NCBI GenBank assembly: GCA_963803735.1
Contig: CAWDNV010000016.1
Location: 62,001-126,000, forward strand
Source: Palsa-189 sp963803735
Lineage (GTDB): Bacteria > Acidobacteriota > Terriglobia > Acidiferrales > UBA7541
Reading direction: 5' to 3'
DNA length: 64,000 nucleotides
Part shown: piece by piece, positions 9,424-18,652 of the stretch
How positions within the stretch are numbered: the stretch's first letter is position 1
Layout of the letters: the number at the start of each line of letters is the position of its first letter
Translations under genes and position numbers: made by a program
The notes under the pieces: generated by a model
Database searches by the model: none
Seen by the model: the letters and a program-made list of their open reading frames with translations, nothing else
Told to the model about the DNA's origin: nothing

Positions 9424-9630
9424 TCAGCTCTTCTCCAACATTACTTCAGTAGACTTGATCACGGCGGAAACCGTGTCACCGACTTTAAGCTTCATCTCTT
9501 CCGCGCTGCGCTTGGTAATCACGCTCTCGATCACGTTGTCGCCTACACGCATGACAACATGCGCCACGACGCCACCGAACTCGATTTCCGTCACTTTCCC
9601 GACCAGCCTATTCCGCGCCGACAAGGTCAT
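9424..9630 (-). CDS. Molbindin (Mop/TOBE single-domain protein)
   Basis: 68 residues forming one TOBE/Mop domain: SARNRLVGKVTEIEFGGVV, VESVITKR-type segment (IESVITKRSAEEMKLKVGD) and TVSAVIKSTEVMLEK. Such proteins oligomerise and store molybdate or tungstate in the cytoplasm. AAAGGAGA lies 9 bases before the ATG. It follows modC by 62 bases on the same strand, as expected for a molybdate operon. Confidence 0.9.
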   Translation of the reverse strand: MTLSARNRLVGKVTEIEFGGVVAHVVMRVGDNVIESVITKRSAEEMKLKVGDTVSAVIKSTEVMLEKS

Positions 9631-9692
9631 TGAGATGTTCTCCTTTAATCAAAGGTAACGAACCAGCCCAAAGGAAACAATGTCAAAAACAT

Positions 9693-10802
9693 CTATCGCT
9701 GCCGAGGTGAGACCTTCGTTCCGGCCACAAGACGCCACGAGTGTGTCTTGATTACAAGCCAGACTTGCTGCTCCGGCTTTAGGCCTAGCGATTCGCAGGC
9801 ACCGGGCGTCAGATGAACTTCGAACTTCCTGCCCGCATCTATTTCCGCGATGACCATTGCGCCCTCTCGTCGCAGCGATATTATTCTGGCGGGCACGACG
9901 TTTCTGGCGCTTAACGCGCGCGGAAACTCACCAGCAATTATGATGTCTCCCGCGCGAATTGCGATACGAATTTTGGAACCAACCTCGACTCTGGACAGCG
10001 GTACTTCAACGTCCGTTTCTGCTCCGTCCAGCCTGCAAAGCATCGTCCCGGAATTGGGATTGATCGAAACAACGGTGGCGTCGAAGAAGTTCTCGAACCC
10101 TGCAAGTTGAGCGAGGGATTCATGCGTGGGCGCCTCCAGCACGTCCTGGGGCGTTCCCTGACTTAGGATCCGGCCGTTTTCGAGACTGATGACCCGCTCA
10201 CCGAGGGCAAACACCTCTCTTTGGGAATGGGTAACGTAAAGAATGGGAATGTTTCGCGCAGCGTTCCAGGCGCGCAAATCTTCGATGATTTGGGACTGAG
10301 TTGGATAGTCAAGGGCGGAGAGCGGCTCATCAAGCATCAGCACGCGCGGATCCGTTACAAGCGCACGTGCCAACGCTACGCGCTGGCGCTCACCGCCTGA
10401 AATCTCATTTGGCCTGTGCTTGCGAAGGCCTGAGATGCGAAAAGATTTGAGGATATCCCCTGTGCGTTGCCTCGCATGACTCCGGTCGAGTCCATCCAAG
10501 CCGTACTCTATATTCTTCTCCACGCTCAAGTGCGGAAACAGCGCCAGGCTCTGGAAAAGGAGCCCAATCTTGCGCCGGGGCGCAGGAACATCCACCCGAG
10601 CGTCTGAATCAAAAACTATTTGCTCGCCGATCTTGATCTGACCTGAGTTGGGGCGAATCAGGCCCGCGACGCAACGAAGAAGCGTGGTCTTACCCGAACC
10701 GGATGCGCCAAACAGCATAGTGACGCCCGGGGGAATAGAGAATTTCACGTCAAGAGCGAAGTTTGCCGAGAGACGTTTCTGGAGATTGACAGAAAGCTGC
10801 AT
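9693..10802 (-). CDS. modC: Molybdate ABC transporter ATP-binding protein
   Basis: 369 residues from ATG 10802, which leaves a 17-base gap after modB; a longer in-frame start would overlap modB. Walker A is GASGSGKTTLLR, the signature is SGGERQRVALARAL and Walker B is VLMLDEPLSALD. A C-terminal TOBE pair (about 260-365, NVVPARIISLRREGAMVIAEI) is the molybdate-sensing part typical of ModC. Energises uptake by ModB at the inner membrane. No ideal ribosome binding site is seen, so coupling to modB is likely. Confidence 0.94.
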   Translation of the reverse strand: MQLSVNLQKRLSANFALDVKFSIPPGVTMLFGASGSGKTTLLRCVAGLIRPNSGQIKIGEQIVFDSDARVDVPAPRRKIGLLFQSLALFPHLSVEKNIEYGLDGLDRSHARQRTGDILKSFRISGLRKHRPNEISGGERQRVALARALVTDPRVLMLDEPLSALDYPTQSQIIEDLRAWNAARNIPILYVTHSQREVFALGERVISLENGRILSQGTPQDVLEAPTHESLAQLAGFENFFDATVVSINPNSGTMLCRLDGAETDVEVPLSRVEVGSKIRIAIRAGDIIIAGEFPRALSARNVVPARIISLRREGAMVIAEIDAGRKFEVHLTPGACESLGLKPEQQVWLVIKTHSWRLVAGTKVSPRQR

Positions 10803-10819
10803 TATTCGTCGACGCGGCC

Positions 10820-11497
10820 TTACCTTTGCAGCGGCCACACCGCCCAAGATTTTCGGTTGATGCCATAGACGATGGAGAGCACCACAAAAGAAAACAGCAG
10901 CAGCAACAATGCCGTTCTATTGGCTGCGGCATAGTCGAGGCTTTGGACCTCATCATAGATCGCGATAGAAACTGTCCGTGTGACACCGGGAATGTTGCCG
11001 CCAACCATCAGCACGACGCCAAATTCCCCCATCGTATGCGCGAAGCTCAGGACTGCGCCGGTGATCACCCCGTTGATTGAAAGCGGCAGGATTACGCGAA
11101 TGAATGTGCGCAACCTGGATGCGCCAAGGACTGATGAGGCTTCGATGAATTGACGGTCGACTTGAGAAAACGCTACGGCAATGGGCTGGACCGCGAACGG
11201 CAGGCTGTAGAGAATAGACGCGATTACCAAGCCCTCAAAGGTAAATGCAAGTCCGTGGCCGGACCATGCCGCCCAAGCTCGCCCGATAGGACTTAGCGAA
11301 CCGATCGCCACGAGGATATAGAAGCCGAGAACCGTTGGCGGCAACACAATCGGCAGCGCCACAACCGATTCGACAAGGAACTTCCAACGCCACGTTGAGA
11401 AAGTCACCCAATACGCAATCGGCGTACCGATCAGTAGGAGAAATCCACACACCAGCGATGAGAGCTTCAAACTGAGGAGAATTGCCGGCCAGTCCAT
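10820..11497 (-). CDS. modB: Molybdate ABC transporter permease
   Basis: 225 residues, five or six hydrophobic segments (LVCGFLLLIGTPIAYWVTF, VVALPIVLPPTVLGFYILVA, NRTALLLLLFSFVVLSIVYG among them). The cytoplasmic EAA loop that docks on ModC reads EASSVLGASRLRTFIRVILP, and GEFGVVLMVGGNIPGVTRT is typical of ModB. Forms the membrane channel of the molybdate importer together with ModA and ModC, which flank it. Confidence 0.94.
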   Translation of the reverse strand: MDWPAILLSLKLSSLVCGFLLLIGTPIAYWVTFSTWRWKFLVESVVALPIVLPPTVLGFYILVAIGSLSPIGRAWAAWSGHGLAFTFEGLVIASILYSLPFAVQPIAVAFSQVDRQFIEASSVLGASRLRTFIRVILPLSINGVITGAVLSFAHTMGEFGVVLMVGGNIPGVTRTVSIAIYDEVQSLDYAAANRTALLLLLFSFVVLSIVYGINRKSWAVWPLQR

Positions 11498-11554
11498 TAG
11501 CGGGCCAAAGGTGATCGACGCATTCTTGGAATCCTGAACCTCATAGGGTTGCCG

Positions 11555-12334
11555 TCAATTGCCCGGCCGCGATTCTGGCACGGTTAAGCCATTGGCGCGC
11601 ATGAATTCAGCGATTTCTGGCCGCCGGAGGAAACTCAGGAATTGCCGTGCGATATCCTTCTGCTTAGAGGATTTCAGGATCACAACAGCTTGATCAATTG
11701 CCGGATAGAAGGATGTGGGAATTTCATAGTACGTTCCCTGACTCTTCAAAGGAGGCGCCAACACCAGAGAGAGTGCGAGAATCCCGATATCCGCATTGCC
11801 CGACTCAACGAACTGAGCAGCCTGTGAAATGTTTTCCCCCAACACTAATCTATCGCGCACTTTGTCGTAGACTTTCTCGTGGCGCATTGCGGCAACGGCC
11901 GCACGCCCGTAGGGAGCATGTTCCGGATTCGCGATAGAGATCTTACGTGCCCTGGCATCCGCTAATATTGGAAGACCTTGACCTATATCTATCCGCGATC
12001 CCTTCCGCACCCACAACGCTATTCGCCCAGTAGCGTACTGGGAAAGCGTTCCCGGTTCCACTAATCCCGCAGCTTCAAGCTTTGCGGGGTAGTCAACGTC
12101 AGCCGAGAAAAACATATCAAAGGGCGCACCGTTCTGAATTTGCGAATAGAAATTACCAGAAGAGCCGAAAGTGAGCTCAACCTTGTGGCCCGTTTCTTTT
12201 TGAAATCTAGCTGAAACATCTTGAAGGACGAACTGCAGGTCCGCCGCAGCCGCGACCCGCAATTCCTGCGCCGCTGCCATCCCAGAAAGCTGAGAAGCAA
12301 GCAATAGACAACAGATAACGCGAAAGGCTCTCAT
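11555..12334 (-). CDS. modA: Molybdate-binding periplasmic protein
   Basis: 259 residues from ATG 12334, chosen because AGAGG lies just upstream and the signal peptide (RAFRVICCLLLASQLSGMAAA) then starts correctly. Oxyanion-binding blocks are clear: VAAAADLQFVLQDV, LTFGSSGNFYSQIQNG and FDMFFSADVDYPAKL; C-terminal FYPAIDQAVVILKSS closes the fold. First gene of the minus-strand molybdate operon, 57 bases upstream of modB, and divergent from a TonB receptor gene. Binds molybdate or tungstate for the ABC importer. Confidence 0.94.
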   Translation of the reverse strand: MRAFRVICCLLLASQLSGMAAAQELRVAAAADLQFVLQDVSARFQKETGHKVELTFGSSGNFYSQIQNGAPFDMFFSADVDYPAKLEAAGLVEPGTLSQYATGRIALWVRKGSRIDIGQGLPILADARARKISIANPEHAPYGRAAVAAMRHEKVYDKVRDRLVLGENISQAAQFVESGNADIGILALSLVLAPPLKSQGTYYEIPTSFYPAIDQAVVILKSSKQKDIARQFLSFLRRPEIAEFMRANGLTVPESRPGN

Positions 12335-12680
12335 TTGATCCTCTGAACTCGCCAAGCAGCGGCCTAGACCGAGCGATGGATCCACAATTCTTTACTCTGG
12401 ATCCATGGCCGAAGGAGCATTACTTCTGTGGATTTGATCAGCACAGCAATGGTCTCGCCTATCTAGTTACAATACGTATTGAAGCAAGTCGATATTATAT
12501 ATCTATCCATATACAAGTACAGACGACCAAAGAGTGAAGTGCAACTTAAATCGTCAGCATTTGCAGCGGTAATCGCATCTATTACGCCTCATATCGACTT
12601 GACTTCTCTGCTCTTAACGTATTAACTCGTAACCCTTTGGGTGCGTTCACTGTCTCTTACTCGAACTAAAAGGGGTTCAA
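12335..12680. promoter_or_regulatory. Divergent intergenic region between modA and the TonB receptor
   Basis: About 345 bases without a gene. It is more AT-rich than its surroundings, notably around 12490-12515 (gatattatatatctatcc). It must contain the promoters for both the molybdate operon and the TonB receptor. No clear ModE-type operator or molybdenum-cofactor riboswitch could be recognised by eye. AAAGGGG lies just before the receptor ATG. Confidence 0.5.
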
Positions 12681-15600
12681 ATGAGATCGTATCTCCTCAA
12701 AGCTCTTCTTGTCTCGCGGCACGGGGAAAGAAGACGCGTTATCAACCGACCTTCGCAACCTGACGGCTTGCGATTTGTTACCGGCCTCATCTTATTTTTC
12801 CTATCAGTTGCGCTTGCGCCACTGGCCTCCGCTCAAGACTCCGCGGCTATCTTCGGCACGGTTACAGATCCATCGGACGCCGTTGTGGCTGGAGCAAACG
12901 TCACGGCGATAAACGTGGATACGGGTATGGTTCGTGCTGTGGTCACCGACAATGCGGGCCGATACCGAATATTTTTCCTGCCTGTAGGCCCTTACGAGGT
13001 TCACGTCAAGCAATCGGGATTCCCCGAAGAAGTACGTACGGGACTCCATCTCGTCGTAGGGCAAGAAGCTGAGGTTGACCTCGCTCTGCGTCTTGGACAG
13101 ACCACCGAGCGGATTACGGTAAATGAGGACGCGCCGCCGGTGAGCGTTACAAACGCGGACATTTCTGGCTTGGTTGGGGAGCAGCAGGTGAAGGACCTGC
13201 CGCTGAATGGCCGCAGCTTCGACCTTTTAATGACTTTGAATCCCGGCGTGGTCAATTTCACTTGGGAGAAAACGGGCGGTTTAGTTGGGATCTCTAATTC
13301 CACAACCGCGAACATGTTTTCGGTTTCTGGCAACCGGCCACAGCAGAACCTGTTCTTGCTTAATGGCATCGAGTACACAGGCGCGGCGGAAAACAACATG
13401 ACACCCGGCGGTGCGAGCGGCCAATTGCTGGGCATCGACGCAGTGCGGGAGTTCAATATCCTGCGTGACTCCTACAGCGCGGAGTACGGTAAGAAGCCCG
13501 GCGGCCAGATCTCCATCGTCACGCAATCCGGCACGAATCAGTGGCATGGTTCAGTGTATGAGTTTCTGCGAAATAACGCGTTTGACGCGCGCAACTTCTT
13601 CGATGCCGGCTCTTCTGCGCCGCCCTTTAAAAGAAACCAGTTCGGCGCTTCGGTCGGCGGCCCAATCCAAAAGAACAAAACCTTCTTTTTCGCCAACTAC
13701 GAGGGGTTCCGCCAGGCTCTTCACCAGACCTCCGTCGCCTTGGTCCCCGATGCGCAATCGCGCTTGGATGCCGTACCCATCGTGCAGCAACTGGGGCTGA
13801 TGAATGTTTGGCCCCTCGCACCTGCTAATGCGCCTGACACCAAAATCTTCGGTAAGGACGGCATCCAGCAGTATTCCAGCAGCCCACTTCAAGCCGTCCG
13901 GGAAGACTTCGGTACGGTGCGGCTGGATCACACTTTTTCCGAACGCAATTCCGCCGGCGCGGTCTATACGATTGACGACAGCTACAGCCAGACAGCCACC
14001 GTGCTCGATCCTTTTGCCACGGACCTCATCGCACTTCGTGAACAAGTCTTCAGCTTGCAGGAAGAGCACGCCTTTTCGCCGAGTATTGTGAACACGGCAC
14101 GTGCCGGATTCTCTCGCGCGGCATACTTTTTCACCGGCGAGCCTACGCCTGGGACGCCGGTAGCCAGCGTCTCTGGTTTCTTGTCAGGGCTTCCCGTAGG
14201 AGCCGTGGTGGTCGGAGGCAGTCAGGCTTCCAATCCGCAAACCCAGATAGGGCTCGCGGGAAGCAACAATGGCAGCAATCTACATATCGCGCGGAATCTC
14301 TTAACTTTTACGGATCAGGTTTCAGTAAACCATCGGCGGCACCAATGGACAGCAGGTATCTGGCTGCAGCGCTTTCAATCCAATGAGAACATGGGACTCA
14401 GCCAATACGGCCAAATGACTTTCGCTGGTCTGGGAGCACTCATCAATGGCGAGGCCAGTTTCCTATATAGTCCTACACCCACCCCGTTGGGTTGGCGATC
14501 GCTCTTCGGTGCGTTTTTCGCCGAGGACGTGATTCGCCTAAGTCCACGATTGACGCTCTCTGTCGGCTTTCGTGGCGAATCCTCGACCGGCTGGAACGAA
14601 GTGCACGGTCGCGCGGCAAATTACCAGCTCCTTAATGGCGTCGCGCAATGTCAGTCGACGACCGGAACGTGCCTGCCGGCGGTGGGTTCGTCGTTTTTCA
14701 GCGTCAATCGGGCCAAGTTCCTGCCTCAACCGCGGCTTGGAATCGCCTGGAGTCCATTTGGAAGAAAAATCGTGATTCGCGCTGGCATCGGCATGTACAA
14801 CGATCTACAGGATGCGCTCGGCTATCGCGCAGATCAGAACGCCCCCTTCAATCCGACGTACACGGTAGCTGCCTGTACTACGGTCGGCTGTATCGCTAAT
14901 TTCAAACTCCCGATCTCACCGACAGCCTCGACGTTCGCCGGCTCTTTCGTGCCAGGCGGCGTGCAGCCCGACATGTATACGCCCACTGTCGAGACCTGGT
15001 CGCTTCGCGTCGAACGCGAACTTTCGCCGAACACTTCGCTGACCGTGGGCTACGTTGGCAATCACGCGTTTCACGAATTGGTAGGCGTGGACGATAACGC
15101 GCGCCAGCCTGTGGTCTGCCCTTCGGCTCCCTGCCCGGCAACGTTCCCGAATACTGCGGCGTATGGTGCCCTCGCGGGATTACCTGTGCCCGCGGGTACG
15201 TTCTACATTGCAACGACAGCCACTGGGGGATCGCCAGCGAGGCCTAATCCTCGCCTCGCCAATACGTGGACCTGGATGTCCGAGGGCAACAGTTCGTACA
15301 ACTCGTTACAGGTCGATATCAACCGCCGCTTTAGTAAAGGTCTGTCGTTGCGTGGAGTCTACACGTTCTCTAAAGTTCTCGATGATGGAGACTCCTACAA
15401 TGGAACCGCCGCCGGAAATGCACCAGGATTAGTATCGAATCCGTACAACATTCGTGCGGACTGGGGATTGGGAACTTTTGATGTGCGCAATGTTGGAGTC
15501 GTCACCGCCACGTATGATCTTCCGCTAGGACGCGGCCGGCATTGGCTCGGCAGCACCAAGGGCTTCAGTGGAGCGCTAGTCAGCGGTTGGGCCGTCAACA

Positions 15601-16070
15601 GTGTTGTGACGTTGCAGGACGGCTTCCCGTTTACACCACAACTCGGTTACAACCCGTCAAACGATGGAGACACACGCAATCCCGTGCGGCCGTTCGTCAA
15701 TCCGAGTTTTAGCAGTCCGGTGATCGTTGGGAGTCCCAACCAGTGGTTCAACCCTGCGGCATTAGCTCCCGTTCCAAACAACAGCGGTTTCTTCGGAAAT
15801 CTTGGCCGCGACACCTTTATCGGCCCCGAGCTTGGCACCTGGGATTTTTCCGTGATGAAAGATACGCGTATAAGCGAGCGCATGACCGGACAGTTCCGGG
15901 CAGAAATCTTTAACCTGCTAAACCGCGCTAACTTCAGCACGCCGAGCCTTATCGTGGCGGTGCTGGCGCCAGGCTCCACAGCGCCCACATCTTCGGGCGT
16001 AGGAGGATTGATCACCGGTACGTCAACGTCGTCACGCCAAGTGCAGTTCGGGCTAAAGCTGCTTTGGTAG
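12681..16070 (+). CDS. Oar-like TonB-dependent receptor with carboxypeptidase regulatory-like domain
   Basis: 1129 residues. After an N-terminal signal/anchor (FVTGLILFFLSVALAPLASA) comes a CarboxypepD_reg/Cna-B-like domain (AAIFGTVTDPSDAVVAGANV to about residue 120), a plug (VKDLPLNGRSFDLLMTLNPG, FSVSGNRPQQNLFLLNGI) and a large beta-barrel (SLRVERELSPNTSLTVGYVG, RRFSKGLSLRGVYTFSK), ending with a strand QVQFGLKLLW whose last residue is aromatic, as outer-membrane proteins require. This architecture is strongly expanded in Acidobacteriota. Its ligand is unknown; divergent placement next to modABC suggests molybdate chelates or another oxyanion complex as a hypothesis only. Confidence 0.93.
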   Translation: MRSYLLKALLVSRHGERRRVINRPSQPDGLRFVTGLILFFLSVALAPLASAQDSAAIFGTVTDPSDAVVAGANVTAINVDTGMVRAVVTDNAGRYRIFFLPVGPYEVHVKQSGFPEEVRTGLHLVVGQEAEVDLALRLGQTTERITVNEDAPPVSVTNADISGLVGEQQVKDLPLNGRSFDLLMTLNPGVVNFTWEKTGGLVGISNSTTANMFSVSGNRPQQNLFLLNGIEYTGAAENNMTPGGASGQLLGIDAVREFNILRDSYSAEYGKKPGGQISIVTQSGTNQWHGSVYEFLRNNAFDARNFFDAGSSAPPFKRNQFGASVGGPIQKNKTFFFANYEGFRQALHQTSVALVPDAQSRLDAVPIVQQLGLMNVWPLAPANAPDTKIFGKDGIQQYSSSPLQAVREDFGTVRLDHTFSERNSAGAVYTIDDSYSQTATVLDPFATDLIALREQVFSLQEEHAFSPSIVNTARAGFSRAAYFFTGEPTPGTPVASVSGFLSGLPVGAVVVGGSQASNPQTQIGLAGSNNGSNLHIARNLLTFTDQVSVNHRRHQWTAGIWLQRFQSNENMGLSQYGQMTFAGLGALINGEASFLYSPTPTPLGWRSLFGAFFAEDVIRLSPRLTLSVGFRGESSTGWNEVHGRAANYQLLNGVAQCQSTTGTCLPAVGSSFFSVNRAKFLPQPRLGIAWSPFGRKIVIRAGIGMYNDLQDALGYRADQNAPFNPTYTVAACTTVGCIANFKLPISPTASTFAGSFVPGGVQPDMYTPTVETWSLRVERELSPNTSLTVGYVGNHAFHELVGVDDNARQPVVCPSAPCPATFPNTAAYGALAGLPVPAGTFYIATTATGGSPARPNPRLANTWTWMSEGNSSYNSLQVDINRRFSKGLSLRGVYTFSKVLDDGDSYNGTAAGNAPGLVSNPYNIRADWGLGTFDVRNVGVVTATYDLPLGRGRHWLGSTKGFSGALVSGWAVNSVVTLQDGFPFTPQLGYNPSNDGDTRNPVRPFVNPSFSSPVIVGSPNQWFNPAALAPVPNNSGFFGNLGRDTFIGPELGTWDFSVMKDTRISERMTGQFRAEIFNLLNRANFSTPSLIVAVLAPGSTAPTSSGVGGLITGTSTSSRQVQFGLKLLW

Positions 16071-16223
16071 GAAATTCGACGCGAGTACCATCTCGCTAAC
16101 AAATATTCTATCGTTAATGTAACGCGTTATTATTTCTCAACCACTAATACCGGCCCTGGAAGTCCATTTGTTTCCAAAAGCCATCTATATGCATTGCGCC
16201 CGGGTCTTAAGGTTCGGAATTGT

Positions 16224-17282
16224 TCACCTATTGCGAGCGATTCCGAGCTTTTGGATCCTGGCCTGCAGCGTGGACCGTTTCACTCCCAATTGAGCAGCGG
16301 CGCCCCTTGGACCTGCAATGACCCAACGGGTTTCATCCAAGGCCTCCAGAATCCGCTGTCGTTCGGTTTCTTCGAGGAAGCGCCGTAGGTTCCCCTCGTT
16401 CTCCGGCGTGGCGGGGTGGCTGTGCTTAGAGATAAGTCCAGCGCCGGTGCTTAAATCTGAGAGCGCAACTCTCAACACAGGCCCCGAAGACAAGATCACT
16501 GCACGCTCAAGTACGTTCTGTAGCTCGCGAATGTTGCCGGGCCAGCGGTAATTGCACAAGGCGCTCATCGTCTCTGAAGTGATGCTGTGTATCCTCTTGT
16601 TCATCTGGCGCGCGAACTGCAATACGAAGTGGCTGACCAGAGTCGGGATGTCTTCGCGACGCTCGCGCAGCGCCGGAACCCGAATTGGAAACACATTTAA
16701 TCGGTAGAAGAGATCGGCGCGGAATTTCTGCTCCGTAACCATGGCTGCCAAGTCACGGTTTGTCGCGGCGATCAGCCGGGCTTCTGTGCGCAGAGTGCGC
16801 GTGTTTCCGAGGCGCTCAAATTCGCGCTCCTGTAGCACCCGCAGCAACTTCGGCTGGAGTTCGAGCGAGACGTCACCGATCTCATCCAGAAAAATACTGC
16901 CACGGTTTGCCAGTTCGAAACGGCCGATTCGTTGTGCGATTGCGCCGGTGAATGCCCCTTTTTCGTGGCCAAAGAGTTCGCTTTCGAGCAGCCCAGCCGG
17001 AATAGCAGCACAATTCAACTTCACGAAAGCATTGGAGCGACGTGCGCTTAGATTATGGAGCGCGCGCGCCACTAGCTCCTTTCCGGTTCCCGTCTCGCCG
17101 TAAATAAGGACGGTCGATTCTGTAGGCGCGACTGTTTCCACTTGGTTCAAAAGCCAGCACAAAGCGGCGCTCTTTCCAACGATTTCGTCAAAATTCATTT
17201 CCCCGCGGATTTCGCCTTCGGGATATAGCTTTTCTCGAGCTAGATCGCCATTAAGCTCTGCCAGATGATTTTGTGTTCCCAT
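16224..17282 (-). CDS. Sigma-54-dependent transcriptional activator without sensor domain
   Basis: 352 residues: a short N-terminus, a sigma-54 interaction AAA+ domain and a Fis-type helix-turn-helix. Walker A is GETGTGKE, the sigma-54 loop is GAFTGA, Walker B is GSIFLDEIGD and the arginine finger region is YRWPGNIRELQNVLERA. The C-terminal GAAAQLGVKRSTLQARIQKL is the DNA-binding helix pair. With no receiver, PAS or GAF part, activity must be set by expression or a partner. It heads the run of minus-strand redox genes (16.2-25.2 kb), mirrored by a second activator at 22.5 kb. Confidence 0.92.
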   Translation of the reverse strand: MGTQNHLAELNGDLAREKLYPEGEIRGEMNFDEIVGKSAALCWLLNQVETVAPTESTVLIYGETGTGKELVARALHNLSARRSNAFVKLNCAAIPAGLLESELFGHEKGAFTGAIAQRIGRFELANRGSIFLDEIGDVSLELQPKLLRVLQEREFERLGNTRTLRTEARLIAATNRDLAAMVTEQKFRADLFYRLNVFPIRVPALRERREDIPTLVSHFVLQFARQMNKRIHSITSETMSALCNYRWPGNIRELQNVLERAVILSSGPVLRVALSDLSTGAGLISKHSHPATPENEGNLRRFLEETERQRILEALDETRWVIAGPRGAAAQLGVKRSTLQARIQKLGIARNR

Positions 17283-17337
17283 ATATATGGTTCCCTGATT
17301 ACCCGGACGGAATCATGCTCGGAATCATTCGTTCCGT

Positions 17338-17934
17338 TTACTCCTGCTCCCGAAATACCTGCCCGTAGGTCTTGCCATAGGGATAAAAGCGATCACGTTC
17401 ACCCCGTTCCCAAGCGGCTTTTAGTTCGGGCCTAGTAATGTCCCAGTCTGGACGGCATTTCTTCAACACAGCACGCAAATCTTGCCGAAGCTCTTCCAGG
17501 GTAGGTCGGCCAAAAAACCAGTAGCCGTCGTAGATTTTGAATATAACGAGACCAGGTTCGAGCACGATGACATGCGGGATCATCGGATCGTGCTCGGGGT
17601 CCGTGTACTCGGCGATGTCCAGATCCTTCTGAACCTTTCGCCCCGGATCGGATAAAAAGGTCCAATGAGCGCCCACGCCGGTGCGGTACTCATTGGTCAG
17701 AAGCATGTTGTCGGTACTGATGGTGACGAGCCGGGAGTAACCGACTTCCATCTCGTGGTGAAGTTGGACCAGACCCTCGGCCTGGCGCCGATCCTTTGGG
17801 CAAAATCCTCCCCGGCTGAGCACCAGGATCATGGGATCTGGCCCCTGTAGGTCTGAAAGCTTGCGGTGTTTGCCCGTGTGATCGGTCAGCTCATAATCGG
17901 GGAATACCGCGCCAGCTACAATGTCCGCTCTCAT
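17338..17934 (-). CDS. Peroxiredoxin-like (AhpC/TSA/redoxin fold) protein
   Basis: 198 residues. ATG 17934 is preferred over a TTG nine bases upstream because GGAGG sits 9 bases before it. Redoxin features: AGAVFPDYELTDHTGKHRKL, SDLQGPDPMILVLSRGGFCP with a probable peroxidatic cysteine (about residue 46), and LVTISTDN. A second cysteine occurs near 153 (KKCRPDW), but it is not in the usual resolving position. Cytoplasmic thiol peroxidase or disulfide function is likely. Surrounded by other small redox enzymes. Confidence 0.8.
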   Translation of the reverse strand: MRADIVAGAVFPDYELTDHTGKHRKLSDLQGPDPMILVLSRGGFCPKDRRQAEGLVQLHHEMEVGYSRLVTISTDNMLLTNEYRTGVGAHWTFLSDPGRKVQKDLDIAEYTDPEHDPMIPHVIVLEPGLVIFKIYDGYWFFGRPTLEELRQDLRAVLKKCRPDWDITRPELKAAWERGERDRFYPYGKTYGQVFREQE

Positions 17935-17979
17935 GCGGTTCAACCTCCTCTAAGACAGTGCATCTACTCCTTATCGGCC

Positions 17980-18561
17980 TCACTGCTTCGCGCCGTTTAG
18001 AAAGAACAACATCGTGACAGGCGCTGTGCCTTTGTTTCGCCATGCGTGCCGAGTACCATTCTGGACGACGACATCGCCCTTCTTGAGATGAACAATCTTG
18101 GCGTCATCAAGCTCCAGCCAAATTTCACCGTCGTAAACTACCGCGTAGTCAACGGTGTTCGTCTTGTGCATTGCCGGATCTTCTTTTTCAAAGTGGTCGG
18201 CTAACCCTCTGAGGCGAATCAGGGCCTCTCTGCCAGCAGCTTCGGCGTCAAACGAAGGGTCCGCAAAGACCGAGCTTGGCGGAAACGTCACGAAGTGAAG
18301 ACTTGTGCCGCCAGGTCCGGGAACAACTGACTCGGGATAGCGATCAAATATTTGCTCCTTGCTGAGATCCGGAGTCGCCAGGTTGACCCAGATGAGCGTG
18401 TGCTCGTAGCCCGGAACAGTCTTGAACTCATAGGCCGGCAACGGTTCGTCGTTTTGAACGCCGGCCTTCCCATTTACATTTCCCGTGACAATACGACGGT
18501 AAGTACTCGGTTTCTTATCGCGCTTGGACAACTCTCTTTTCTTAGAGGTGGTTCCATTCAT
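17980..18561 (-). CDS. Cupin-domain protein
   Basis: 193 residues from ATG 18561; GGAGA lies 8 bases upstream, so the long in-frame extension to 18714 is rejected. The cupin barrel is in the C-terminal half: TVDYAVVYDGEIWLELDDA, VHLKKGDVVVQNGTRHAWRN, GTAPVTMLFFLNG. The His of GTRHAW and the acidic residue of EIWLEL fit metal-binding positions. A role in small-molecule oxidation or binding is typical for such proteins; the exact ligand is unknown. Likely in an operon with the peroxiredoxin-like gene 45 bases downstream. Confidence 0.82.
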   Translation of the reverse strand: MNGTTSKKRELSKRDKKPSTYRRIVTGNVNGKAGVQNDEPLPAYEFKTVPGYEHTLIWVNLATPDLSKEQIFDRYPESVVPGPGGTSLHFVTFPPSSVFADPSFDAEAAGREALIRLRGLADHFEKEDPAMHKTNTVDYAVVYDGEIWLELDDAKIVHLKKGDVVVQNGTRHAWRNKGTAPVTMLFFLNGAKQ

Positions 18562-18652
18562 CGCTAGATCTCCACATCGGCAATTTTCAGAAGCTGCTTC
18601 CCAGAATTCTGGTCTGCAAACAGGCGCAACCGGTGCCACCTGGGCGCTGAGC

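Noticed and set aside
12335..12680. Molybdenum-cofactor riboswitch upstream of modA
   Set aside because: No conserved paired elements could be recognised by eye; a covariance-model search would be needed.
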